A stretch of 64,000 nucleotides of DNA, taken from positions 677,001 to 741,000 of the forward strand of contig CAJNDS010000225.1 in NCBI GenBank assembly GCA_905221605.1, read 5' to 3'. Every line of letters starts with the position of its first letter. Within the stretch, counting starts at the first letter, position 1. The DNA comes from Symbiodinium natans (taxonomy: Eukaryota > Sar > Dinophyceae > Suessiales > Symbiodiniaceae). Made by a program: the position numbers and the translations under genes. The notes under the pieces are model-generated. The model worked only from the letters and a program-made list of their open reading frames with translations, did no database searches and had not been told where the DNA came from. This document shows, piece after piece, positions 42,805-52,930 of this stretch.

Positions 42805-42902
42805 CTTGATGCCCTCGGACCCCCATCTCCTGGAACATGGACGCAGCGGTGTCCGGGATGCGGCACATGGACAGGACATGGTTGAGACCGGCCTCTGCAG
42901 GT
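42805..42902 (-). CDS. Candidate exon
   Basis: After acceptor TGCAGAG|G the frame reads AGLNHVLSMCRIPDTAASMF then QEMG, between CCCTAAA (left) and TTTAGGG (right) arrays; an alternative donor is G|GTTTAGGG in the array. A helical repeat protein (pentatricopeptide-like P..A..MF.EMG) is possible. Confidence 0.45.
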
Positions 42903-43701
42903 GCTTCAGGGTTTAGGGTTTAGGGTTTAGGGTTTAGGGTTTAGGGTTTAGGGTTTAGGGTTTAGGGTTTAGGGTTTAGGGTTTAGGGTTTGCACCCCGA
43001 AACCCTGCAACCCTGAACCCTGAACCCTAGACTTTAAGACCCTAAACCCAAAAACCCCGAAAAAACCCAAACTAAACCTAAAGCCGTAAAACCCTAAAAC
43101 CCCAAAACCCCTAAAACCCCAAAAGCCTAAAACCCTAAGCCCTAAAACCCCAAAAACCCTAAAACCCCAAAACCCTAAAACCCTAAGCCCTAAAACTCCC
43201 ACAGATGGGGCTGCGGAGCTCACGGCTGAGGGGTTCTTGGGATGCCCCGGACTGATCGAAACTGAAGCTGCTAGGGGGTTTTCGGGATTAAGGGCTAAAC
43301 CCTAAACCCTAAACCCTAAACCCTAAACCCTAAACCTAAACCCTAAACCCTAAACCCTAAACCCTAACCGGCCTTAACCCAGGGATTTAAGGGTTTCGGG
43401 TTTAGGAAGCCTTCCGCTGCACAATTCACCGCCAAGGATGGCTTGGAGGGCTCAAGCATGCTCAAGGACGTCACTCAGGGGTTCAGTGCTCAAGGGGTGT
43501 TGAGGCTTTAGGGATTAGGGACTTAGTGATGCTAGGGTTGAGGTGTGAAGGAACCCAAGCAAAAAATCCTACCAGGGATGCTATATACCGGGCTTACAGC
43601 ATAGCCTAACTAGGTTTCGGGCTCTTAGCGTAGCAATGCTCCCCACCCCGCTGAAGCCCGAGTGCAACAAGCTTTTCCCGCAGAGACGCACCTCCGCATA
43701 G

Positions 43702-44223
43702 TCACTTTGCCTCGCGGTAGGTTTGGATGAATGCCCCCTGCTCGATGCGGATGATCTCTTGGATGGTTCCATCAGCAGACTTGTTCCCACTCGCCAAGAA
43801 ATCGCCAGCAGACACAACCATCTCCTGGCCCCAAGCAGCCATGAAGGAGCCGCCAAACCTGGTTGCCAGGGCTTCACTGACCTCGATTGCAGTGCAGCGC
43901 CTGTTCGGCATGTACAGCTTGAAGCCCTTGTCCTTGAGCTCATGGTCCTGCGGAAGGTCCTCCGGGCGGTCAGCGAAGTAGTTCTTCCTAAACTGGCTTT
44001 CCTTCAGGATATACTCCTCGCCATCGTGGGTCATCGCGTGAACAACCATGTCACCCTCCTGGGCTGTGTTTCTCGTTTCCTCCTTCCCGCCGACCACAGT
44101 CACCACAATCTCGCCGGGAGCGGCCTTACGAATCAGGGCACGCTGGTACTTCTCGTACTCCTTCCCTTCCTTCTCCAGCAGCGGCCGGATCATCTCCAGC
44201 GTCTCTTGCTGAGACAAGACCAT
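43702..44223 (-). CDS. Intronless conserved protein of 173 aa, probable retrogene
   Basis: Uninterrupted reverse-strand frame of 522 bp, the only single-exon gene in this intron-crowded region. ATG at 44223 (MVLSQQETLEMIRPLLEKEG) is chosen over an upstream in-frame GTG. The core reads APGEIVVTVVGGKEETRNTA, EGDMVVHAM and EEYILKESQFRKNYF, later FMAAWGQEMVVSAGDFLASG and IIRIEQGAFIQTYREAK. PGEIVxTVV-GKEETxNTA with a later FMAAWG-xM-GD block is a domain I associate with uncharacterised dinoflagellate and bacterial proteins; I cannot assign a reaction. No signal peptide or membrane segment is visible. Telomere-like repeats flank it. Lack of introns and a possible spliced-leader relic upstream suggest insertion of a reverse-transcribed mRNA. 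Confidence 0.75.
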   Translation of the reverse strand: MVLSQQETLEMIRPLLEKEGKEYEKYQRALIRKAAPGEIVVTVVGGKEETRNTAQEGDMVVHAMTHDGEEYILKESQFRKNYFADRPEDLPQDHELKDKGFKLYMPNRRCTAIEVSEALATRFGGSFMAAWGQEMVVSAGDFLASGNKSADGTIQEIIRIEQGAFIQTYREAK

Positions 44224-44262
44224 GGCAGGGGGGGGCGCGTTTTTGACGTCTTTCACGCCAAG

Positions 44263-44282
44263 CTACAGCCGAAAGGTCTCGG
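44263..44282 (-). other. Possible relic of the dinoflagellate spliced leader
   Basis: About 40 bases upstream of the retrogene ATG the sense strand reads CCGAGACCTTTCGGCTGTAG. Compared with the dinoflagellate spliced leader CCGTAGCCATTTTGGCTCAAG it matches about 14 of 21 positions with one gap. The place is right for a leader copied with a processed mRNA, but the match is weak. Confidence 0.3.
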
Positions 44283-44464
44283 GAAAGCCATGGCTTCCAG
44301 CCTCAACCAACAAGCCCGGTCAACCCTAAGCCTCAGCCCACTTCTGCTCTTAAAGTCTAGTAGGGTTGAGGGTTGAGGGTTGAGGGTTTAGGGTTTAGGG
44401 TTTAGGGTTTAGGGTTGAGGGTTGAGGGTTAGAGGGTTAGGGTTTGGGGTTCAGGCCCCCGACT

Positions 44465-44545
44465 CCCCAAACCCCCACCCCCCCACCCCAGGCTCTTTTG
44501 CTGCGGAACGGAAAACCGAGAAAAGGCAGCCACTCTGCCCTCCTC
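44465..44545 (-). CDS. Candidate exon
   Basis: After sense CTCAACAG the frame reads EGRVAAFSRFSVPQQKSLG, in the gap between the fibrillin-like stop and the retrogene. Isolated and weak. Confidence 0.25.
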
Positions 44546-44942
44546 TGTTGAGCAGCCGGTGAGACAATCGAGGCTTTGGGGTTAGAGCTTAACAGGAATA
44601 AGGGTTTAGGGTTTAGGGTTTAGGGTTTAGGGTTTAGGGTTTAGGGTTTAGGGTTTAGGGTTTAGGGTTAGTGTAGGGTTCAGGGTTCGGGGTTCCAGTT
44701 TAGGTATGAAACTTTTTAGACATGCGTGAGAGACCCTGAAGCCCAGTGCCTTCAACCCCAAACCCTAAGCCCTTAACCCTTAACCCCATACACTAACTTT
44801 CGTTGTACGTGGGGTTGTAAGTAAGGAAACCCTCGTCGCCCTAAACCCTAAACCCTAGACCCTAGACCCTAAACCCTAAACCCTAGACCCTAGACCCTAA
44901 ACCCTAAACCCTAAACACTAACCGCTAAACCCTAAACCCAAG

Positions 44943-47900
44943 CCGCTCTCACTTCACCTTCCGATAGACTTCAGAGGCACCGCGACCGCGGAGGATCAGG
45001 AGGTCATGGTCGAGGTAGGTCACCTCTTGAGGGTTTAGGGTTTAGGGTTTAGGGTTTAGGGTTTAGGGTTTAGGGTTTAGGGTTTAGGGTTTAGGGTTTA
45101 GGGTTTAGAGTTTAGGGTTTAGGGTGCGGGCCTTTGAGGGCCTTGCGAGTTCAGGAACTCAGGGTGCTTATTGTCGAGGGTATAGGCTGCTGGTTTATGC
45201 CGTCGCCCCCACCCAAACCAAACAACCCTGAACTCAAGAAACCTTCCAAACACCTTAAGCCCTAAGCCCTAAACCCTAAACCCTAAACCCTAGAGTCCCT
45301 AGAGTACAAGCCGAAAACCTCAACAGCCGAAGCTCTAAGCCGACATCTCGCTGCTTCCAAGGACACTGCGCTTCAGGGCTTTGGGCGGTTTAGGGTTCAG
45401 GGTTTACTTGGAGGTTCATGAGTCCTTATAACCCCAATCATACTTATCACCTGTTCAGAGGACTCAGAGAGCTGAAAAGTACAGTGGGTTATTAAGTACC
45501 CTGAACCTCCAAGTATGGGACCCTCGACCCTAAAACACTCAAACCTTGTCAGCTCAGAAAGCATTCGGGGTGGCAGGTGGCCTTGACGTAGCGTTTGAAG
45601 CCGCCCTCCTCCTGGTAAGGGAGTAGGGTTGAGGGTTTAGGGTTTAGGTTTTGGGGGTTAGGGTTTAGGGTTTAGGGTTCAGGGAGACTGCGTCACACGG
45701 CATAAGTTTGGGAGTTCGGGGTTTGGGGACTGATTCGCCAAACCCCAAAACCCAAAACCCTGAACATCCGCGTGCTAGCAAGCCTACGCTCCCAAACTTC
45801 CCACCCTACCCTCAACCTCCTAAATCTTGAACCTCCTGAACCCAATGCCCTCAACCCTAAACCCTAGACCCTAAACCCTAACCCAAAACCCTAACCCTAC
45901 ACCCTAAACCCGAAATCCTAAACCCTAAAAGTCCTTCAGCACCTCGCCCTTCGGGGGCGGCTTCTTCAGCGGCGCCTCTGGTCAGAACTTCGGGGATCTT
46001 AGGAGTTAAGGAACTTGGGCGGAGGAGTTGAGGGTTGAGGATTCAGGGTCTAGGGTTTAGGGTTAGAGTTTAGAGTTTAGGGTCTAGGTTCTAGGGCTTA
46101 GGGTTTAGAGTTTAGGACACGAGGATTTAGGCCTTAGGAGTTGCGAATCCCCAAACTGATTCGCCTAAGGACGCCCCGCTGAACCCAAACGGCTAGCCTT
46201 TGAATTATGGTAGGATTAAATATACCCAACAGGTTAAAGGTTGCCTGCTCAGCTACTATGGTTCTGCCCTAAAATGGGTTTAGAGTTTAGGGAACCCTCC
46301 ACGGAAGCACCAAGAAGCCCACAAACGTCTCAGGCAGCGCCTCGCGAACCACGGGCGCCTGGGCGGCGCCCCCGGCAGGGGCGACCACCACCTCTGTCTT
46401 CATGGAATAGTCCTGCGGGTTAGGGGTTTAGGGATGAGTTTCGGGGCTGCGGTGAACCCTAAAGCCTAAACCCTAAACCCAACCCTAAACCTTAAACCCT
46501 AAACCCCAAACCCTAAACCCACCACTGGAACCCTGAAACCCTCAAACCCCCTAAGCCCCAAATCCCGAAACACCCCACAAGCCTCGCAGCCCTGGCAGCG
46601 CGGCGGCATTTACCCAACCGTAAGCCTGAAATTGCTTAAGCTCCAAAGCGCGAACCATCCCAAACCCCAAACCTAAACCCTACACCCTAAAACCCTAAAC
46701 TACTAAGTCCCAAGCCCTAAACCCTAAAATCCCAAGTTCCTAAATCCCATGAACCCTAAAACCCCAAACTACTAAACCTCCAAAGAACTCCTAAACCCTA
46801 AATTAGCAAGCCCCAAACCCTAAACCCTAAGCCCCAAACCCTAAACCCTAAACCCCTAAACCCTAAACCCTAAACCCTAAACTACTAAACCTCCAAATCA
46901 AAAACGCCTGGCGAATCTCCAGCGCCACCCGCCGGATCTCGCCACCGGGGAGGGCGGCTTCCTCCCAAGCCGGTGTTTGGGGCCTAGGGTTTAGGGTTTA
47001 GGGCAGTTTAGGGCTGAGGGTGAGGGTTTGAGGGTTTAGGGTTTAGGGTTTAGGGATTAGGGTTTAGCGTTTAGGGTTCAGGGCTGAGGGTTGAAGGTTG
47101 AGGGTCGAACTCGCAAACGCTCAAACGGTCAAACACACGAGCCGGCGTTAGAGTAACCATCTCGCAAGCTTTTCGTCAAACTTTCAAACTCTCGAACTCT
47201 CGCACGCTTCGAACTCGACACCTTCCAAGTCCCGATCTTTCAAACTTCAATCTCTCGATGCTTGCAAGCCAACAAAGGCCAACCCCCTCCCTAAACCCTA
47301 GACCCTAAACACCTTGCAAACCCCAAAACCTTGTCACCCTCAGTCTCTAGAACCTCAAGCCCTCCACCTTTTCGACCTCCTAAACCCCTAAGCCCCCCCC
47401 TCAACCACCCCTAACCAACCTAAACACTTTACTCCCCCCTAAAACCCCCTTAAACCCTCCCCCCCCCCCCCCCCCCAAGGCTCCTCCAAAACCTCCAGAG
47501 CCGGTGGAATGCCAAGACCACGGTTCCTTAGGGTTTAGGGTTTAGGGTTTAGGGTTTGGGGTTTGGGGTTTGGGGTTTGGGGTTTGGGGTTTGGGGTTTG
47601 GGGTTTGGGGTTTGGGGTTTGGGGTTTGGGGTTTGGGGTTTGGGGTTTAGGGTTTAGGGTTTAGGGTTGGGTTTAGGGTTTCGGGTATTCTGTTTAAGGG
47701 GTTTGGGGTTGTGGGGGTTTGGGCGGCTTGAGAGGCTGAGTCGCTTTGGGGTTTTTTCTTCTTCTTTGTTAGGGTTAGGGTTTAGGGTTTAGGTTTAGGG
47801 TTTAGGGTTTAGGGTTTAGGGTTTAGGGTTTAGGGTTCAGGGTTCAGGGTAGGGTTTAGGGTTTAGGGTTTAGGGTTTAGGGTTTAGGGTTAGGGTTTAG

Positions 47901-50900
47901 GGTTTAGGGTTTAGGGTTTAGGTTTAGGGTTTTGGTTTTTTTTTTTTTTTTTGGGGGGGGGGGGGACTGGGGATGCCGGATTTGAGGCTGCAGGGCTTCG
48001 CTAAACTAGACCAAAAGGCCTCTTGCTCATATGGGGGTCGGAATAATTGCTAATACCAGCCCCTTATGGTCCATTTGTAAAGATACTAAAACAGCAACCA
48101 AAACCTGTTCTAATTACTAAGGCCCCTATATTCTAGCGCCTCGAGCGCCCAAGGTTTAAAGGCCCTAAGATTTTCTCAAGGCGCCAAGGACGATCCCTGA
48201 CCACACCTACGAGAAGAGGGAAGACCAAACCCGCAAGGTACCTCAGGGTATGAAGTTGCGCCACAACAGCGGCGGAATAGGATGATGCATTCTTCGGAAG
48301 GAAATACCATTCTACGTGTTTATAAAACTGGCAGGAGTCTTCTTTGCCGGCGAGGGTTCAGTTGCAACTCCTTTCCAAGAAAGCCTAGGACACCCACATA
48401 CCCTTCTGGATAGGACCACGCCCAAAACCCGATCTTCCAGGGTAGTGCTTCAAAACTAAAGATCCCTCAAAACCTGAAAGCTCCCACAAGAAAAGACTAT
48501 GCGATGGTGGAGGCACTGGCACAAGCCTGAAGAAAAAAAAACAACAAAACACGATAACACAACGCAGGCCACGGGGCACGCCGCAGAATGCCAGTTCCCA
48601 GGTTCCCACCAACCTCTGCTTTAGAAATCGTTAGGTTTAGGGTTTGGGGTTGGGGTTTAGGGGTTTAGGGGTTCAGAAGTGTAGGGGGTGTAGGGATTCA
48701 GAGGTTGTAGGGGTTTAGGGTTTAGGGCTTAGGGGTTAAGGATGTAGAAGGGTGACTTCTGAATGGCGTCCTGATGCTGCGGCTTCTGGAGGTTGGGGGG
48801 GCGGCCCCTCAGGCCCCACATGAAAAGGCCTCAAAATTCCCGAACTAAAAGAGAAGCTGCTGACCCAGCACACTCTGCCAAAATCTCCAGACCGCGTCTT
48901 CTGCTTTGTTGCGGAAAAAGGTTTAGGGTTGAGGATTTAGGATTTTTGGGATTTTGGGATTTAAGGTTTAGGGTTTAGGGTTTAGGGTTTAGGGTTTAGG
49001 GTTTAGGGTTTAGGGTTTAGGGTTTAGGGTTTAGGGTTTAGAGAGCCCTCCAAACCCTAACCCTGAACCTTCAAAAAGAACAAAAGGCTCAAGGCCTGAG
49101 CCCCAGACCCCAAAAACACAAACCCTGCAACTTGGGATGTTTCCCCTGAGACTAACAGTCCTTACAAGGGATAAAAATAGGGGGGGGGGGGGACTGTAAT
49201 CCTTATAAAGGACTGTTAGCATAAGCGGAAACATTCCAACCCCTAAACCCTAAACCCTAAACCCTAAACCCTAAACCCTAAACCCTAAACCCTAAACCCC
49301 AAACCCTAAACCCTAAACCCTAAACCCAAACCCTAAACCCTAAACCCTAAACCCTAACTCTAAACCCTAAACCCTAAACCCTAAACCCTAAACTGGCCAT
49401 AAACCCTAAACCCTACCTGAATTAACCCGTTGCCGCTAAGGAGGTCCGAAAAGCAGGATCGACTCGGCACCTCGCGGCGATGGGTTCTGTCCTGCGTGGA
49501 GACTCCCAAAGTGGGCCAGGACTTTGGGGTTTATGGGTTTAGGGGTTTAGGGGTTCAGGGGTTTAGGGGTTTAGGGGTTTTGAGGGTTTAGGGGTTTTGA
49601 GGGTTTAGGGGTTTTGAGGGTTTAGGGGTTTAGGGGTTTAGGGTTTAGGGTTTAGGGTTTAATTAGGGTTCAGGGTTTAGGGTTCAGGGTTCAGGGCTTA
49701 GGATTTGGGATATTTTGGGATCAGGGTTTGCAGGGTTGGGCTTAGGGGTTCTGACTTGGCTCGGCGGGGCTGGTGAGGGTGGGGCGCAGAGAACTGGCAT
49801 CTTAGGGCAGTTCTCAACTACCCTAAACCCTAAACCCTAAACCCTAAACCCCAAACCCCAAACCCTGAACCCTGAACCTGAACTCCTCTCACCATTCACA
49901 GGCCTTCGAGGAAACCGACCATTCCTGAGCAAAGGTGCGCGTCTCGGCTTTCGGGCTCAGGTACATGTACCCCTAGACCCAAAACCCAAAACCCCAAACC
50001 CTAAACCCTAAACTCCTAAACCCTAAACCCTAAACCCTAAACCTTAAACCCCACCCCCCATCCATCCCTCACCCCTCCCAAAGCCAGGCTTCGCTCGATC
50101 TTCTCCTGCTCGCCGACGGAACGCGCCCCGTCCTTTTGGCTCAGGAGGGCGAGGAACTCGTCCTGGGAGGGTTTGGGGAGTTTAGGGTTTAGGGTTAAGG
50201 GTTTGAGGTTTAGGGTTTAGGGTTTGGGGTTTAGGAGGGTTTGGGGTTTAGGAGGGTTTAGGGTTTAGGAGGGTTTAGGGTTTAGGGTTTGGTTTGGCTG
50301 CACAGAAAATCAAAGGCTTGAGGAGCGAGGGCTTCTGCCTTCGCGCCCCAAACTGCACCCTCCATGATTGGAGAGTACTGACTAGTGCTAGGCCCTGACC
50401 ACCCCCACCACCCCCGCCACCCCCTGCCCCCCACAAAAGCAACATCAGGATGGACCCAGAAACAGCAGCTATGGCTCGGCCCATAAACCTGCCTGATGCC
50501 TCTTAAGGCTCAGGGCTGTTAAAGTTTCGGGTCCTTCAAGGGCGTGGATCAGCCCCATTGCGCTCACGATCGGAGAAGCCGGGAAACCGCGAACCCAGCG
50601 CGTGACACCCTCCCAAGCTTGTTGCTCATGATCGGAGTCCATGCGAAACCACGGACCCGAACCGCGTGACACCCGCCCAGCCCCACTGCGCTCATGATCG
50701 GAGACCACGGAAATCCACGGACCCAAGCGCGACACCCTCCCAACCCCTGTCGCTCATGATCGGAGACCATGAAGATCACGGAGCCGGGCCGCGTGACGCC
50801 CGCCAGCCCCATGATCGGACCACGGGAGACCATGAACCCGGACCGCGTGACACCCGCCGAGATTGCGCTCGCGCCACCACGGACCCGAACCGCGCGACAC

Positions 50901-52303
50901 CCGCCCGGCCCCATTGCGCTCATGGTCGGAGACCATGGGAGACCACGAATCCAAGCGCGTGAAACCCTCTCAACCCCTGTCACTCATGATCGGAGATCAC
51001 GGGAGACCACGGACCTGGACCGCGTGACACCCGCCTGCCCCACACGCGGTCATGATCGGAGACCGTAGGAGACCGCGGACCCAAACGTGCGAACACCCTC
51101 CCAATGCCTGTAGCTCACCACGGACCCGAACCGCGTGACACCCGCCCGGCCCCATTGCGCTCATGATCGGAGATGTTGGGAGACCACGAACCCAAGCGCG
51201 TGACACCCTCTCAACCCCTGTCGCTCATGATCGGACACCATGACAGACCACGACCGGACCGCGTGTTTAGGTTTGAGGGTTAGGGTAGGGCTTCCAGGAA
51301 CTCCCGGTGAGCTCTCCTTGGTGTACACATCAAAGTACTCCAGCTGCTCTCCCTGCGCTCGGCGCGCCAGAGCGGGTCTCAGCACGCCCTGCGGCCTTCA
51401 GGGGCAAATCTGACAGAAGTCCACGGTGGGGCTTTGGGGTGTTGGGTATTGGGTGGAGTAGATGGAGGTTTACGATATTAAGGGTACCTTCTTGAGGGTC
51501 CTTACATTATTAAGGAGATCCTACTATCTGGGGATCTATATTGGGGGGTCCCCCCATTTTCGTAAACCCCCATATGGACAAGTTTCGCCACCAAACTCCA
51601 TACGCCAAACACCCTAAGAAACACACGCCCAAAACACCCCAACACCCACAACACCCACAACACCCGCAACACCCACAACACCCACAACACCCAAAACACC
51701 CACAACACCCGAAGCACCCGAAACACCCAAAACACCCAAAACACCCAAAACACCCAAAACACCCAAAACACCCAAAACACCCAAAACACCAAGACACCCA
51801 AAACACCCAAAACACCCAAAACACCCAAAACACCCAAAACACCCAAAACACCCAAAACACCCAAAACACCCAAAACACCCAAAACACCCAAAACACCCAA
51901 AACACCCAAAACACCCAAAACACCCAAAACACCCAAAACACCCAAAACACCCAAAACCCCCAAAACACCCAAAACACCCAAAACACCCAAAACACCCAAA
52001 ACACCCAAAACACCCAAAACACCCAAAACACCCAAAACACCCAAAACACCCAAAACACCCAAAACACCCAAAACACCCAAAACACCCAAAACTCCCCCAA
52101 ACAGCTCCCAAACAGCCCAAACACCCCCCACACCCCCAAAACAGCCCATTGACCCTAAACACCGAACCTTCAACCCTCAACCCTGAAGCCCTCGCACCCC
52201 CATGGCTTCCTTGCGGCCTCCGCGCAGCGGGAAGCAGGAAGGCCCAGCCGCTAAGCCACAGCCCGAGCCCCAAGGCCCCTGTGAGCCACCCGCGCGGGCG
52301 CAT
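44943..52303 (-). CDS. Plastid-targeted fibrillin (PAP)-like protein, about 12 exons
   Basis: Exon 1 (52198-52303) starts ATG and encodes MRPRGWLTGALGLGLWLSGW then AFLLPAARRP: a signal peptide, then F-L-L-P near the cleavage point and an Arg/Ser/Gly-rich segment, like the F-V-A-P motif of dinoflagellate plastid leaders. Further exons: 51329-51388 (LRPALARRAQGEQLEYFD), 50085-50162 (DEFLALLSQKDGARSVGEQE-KIERSL, like the fibrillin N-terminal helix), 49904-49924 (EWSVSSK), about 49435-49491, 48830-48885, 47485-47525, 46910-46965 (EAALPGGEIRRVALEIRQ), 46310-46405 (DYSMKTEVVVAPAGGAAQAP), 45940-45990 (APLKKPPPKGE), 45560-45620 (EEGGFKRY) and 44943-45020 (VTYLDHDLLILRGRG.., stop TGA). The ending GGFKRY-VTYLDHDLLILRG matches the fibrillin signature W-x-x-TYLD-x-DLRI-RG. 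Fibrillins bind lipids at plastoglobules and thylakoids. Middle exons are weakly supported. Confidence 0.62.
45030..45125. repeat. (TTTAGGG)n array
   Basis: About 12 heptamers right of the fibrillin-like terminal exon. Confidence 0.9.
45405..45515. mobile_element. MITE-like family D, copy 2
   Basis: Ends TACTTGGAGGTTCA ... TGAACCTCCAAGTA. A lone end is also present at 21689-21707. Confidence 0.75.
47528..47940. repeat. (TTTGGGG)n and (TTTAGGG)n arrays
   Basis: About 13 perfect GGGGTTT units (47555-47650), then TTTAGGG units, ending in a T-run and G-run at 47937-47965. Confidence 0.9.
48033..48131. mobile_element. MITE-like family F, copy 2 (inverted)
   Basis: GGGGTCGGAATAATTGC ... AAGGCCCCTATA, opposite orientation to 31993-32075. 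Confidence 0.55.
48960..49042. repeat. (TTTAGGG)n array
   Basis: About 11 heptamers. Confidence 0.9.
49132..49239. mobile_element. MITE-like family A, copy 8
   Basis: TTGGGATGTTTCCCCTGAGA ... GCGGAAACATTCCAA, with a poly-G run inside. Confidence 0.75.
50535..51265. repeat. Two-type higher-order minisatellite
   Basis: Units of about 70 bp centred on CTCATGATCGGAGACC. Two unit types tend to alternate: ACCCGAACCGCGTGACACCC-GCCCGGCCCCATTGCG and ACCCAAGCGCGTGACACCCT-CCCAACCCCTGTCG. Lies in the modelled intron between fibrillin-like exons 2 and 3. Frames through it are not genes. Confidence 0.85.
51469..51571. mobile_element. MITE-like family C, copy 2
   Basis: GTTTACGATATTAAGGGTAC ... CCCATTTTCGTAAAC, same interior blocks as copy 1. 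Confidence 0.75.
51625..52095. repeat. (AAAACACCC)n satellite
   Basis: About 50 copies of a 9-bp unit, more uniform to the right and more variable (CACAACACC) to the left. It fills the first intron of the fibrillin-like gene. The 200-codon frames across it are repeat artefacts. Confidence 0.95.
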
Positions 52304-52309
52304 GGCGCC

Positions 52310-52325
52310 GGTGGGACGCTGCAGA
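52310..52325 (-). other. Candidate trans-splice acceptor upstream of the fibrillin-like ATG
   Basis: Sense CTCATCTGCAG lies about 16 bases before the ATG at 52303. Dinoflagellate mRNAs receive a leader by trans-splicing at an AG in the 5' UTR; this AG could be that site or the end of a 5' UTR intron. Confidence 0.35.
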
Positions 52326-52930
52326 TGAGGGCTTCGGGGGCTAGGGTTTAAGGTTTTGGGGGTTTGGGGTTTGGGGGTTTGGGGATTTGGGGTTTGGGTC
52401 TAGGGTGTAGGGTGTTGAGGGCTTGGGTTTTGGGGTTTAGGGTCCAGGGTCTCTCGCAGTCAGGGTTTCGAGGTCACGGGGCGGAATGTCTAGGGTTTAG
52501 GGTTCATTGTTCGGGGTTTGGTTTGCGGTTTCAGGCTGTTGGGCTTAAAGCTCCGGGTCTCGGGTTTTAGGGCTTACAGTAGCGCTGGAGGGCCGGAGGC
52601 TTTAAGGACCCTAAACCTTAAACCCTAAAACCCTAAATCCTAAACCCTATCTTAAGGGCTCAGCCGTTTTAGGGTTTAGGGTGTAGGACTCCTACCTCCC
52701 TGGGTAGGGACCCCCTTTAGGAACACCTCTTTAGGAAACCCTTCTTTGGGGTTTAGGGTTTAGGGTTAAGGGTTTAGGGACTAGGAACCCCTTCTTGAGG
52801 AACCACAACAAATAAATGAAGGTACCCAGTGGGGTCTCTTCAGCTAAGGTCCGATGCCTGCGGGAAAGATGCACATCTATTGGAACTCCAATCTTTCGGT
52901 TAAGGGTTTCGAAAACCCTCAACCCGAAAC

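Noticed and set aside
43723-44376. Plus-strand frame of 217 codons
   Set aside because: Antisense of the conserved 173-aa gene; GC-rich codons leave the opposite strand open by chance.
51502-52303. Long frames of about 200-230 codons on both strands
   Set aside because: They are translations of the 9-bp satellite (GVLGVL.., CFGCFG.., KHPKHP..). Only the first 39 residues or so from the ATG at 52303 look like protein.
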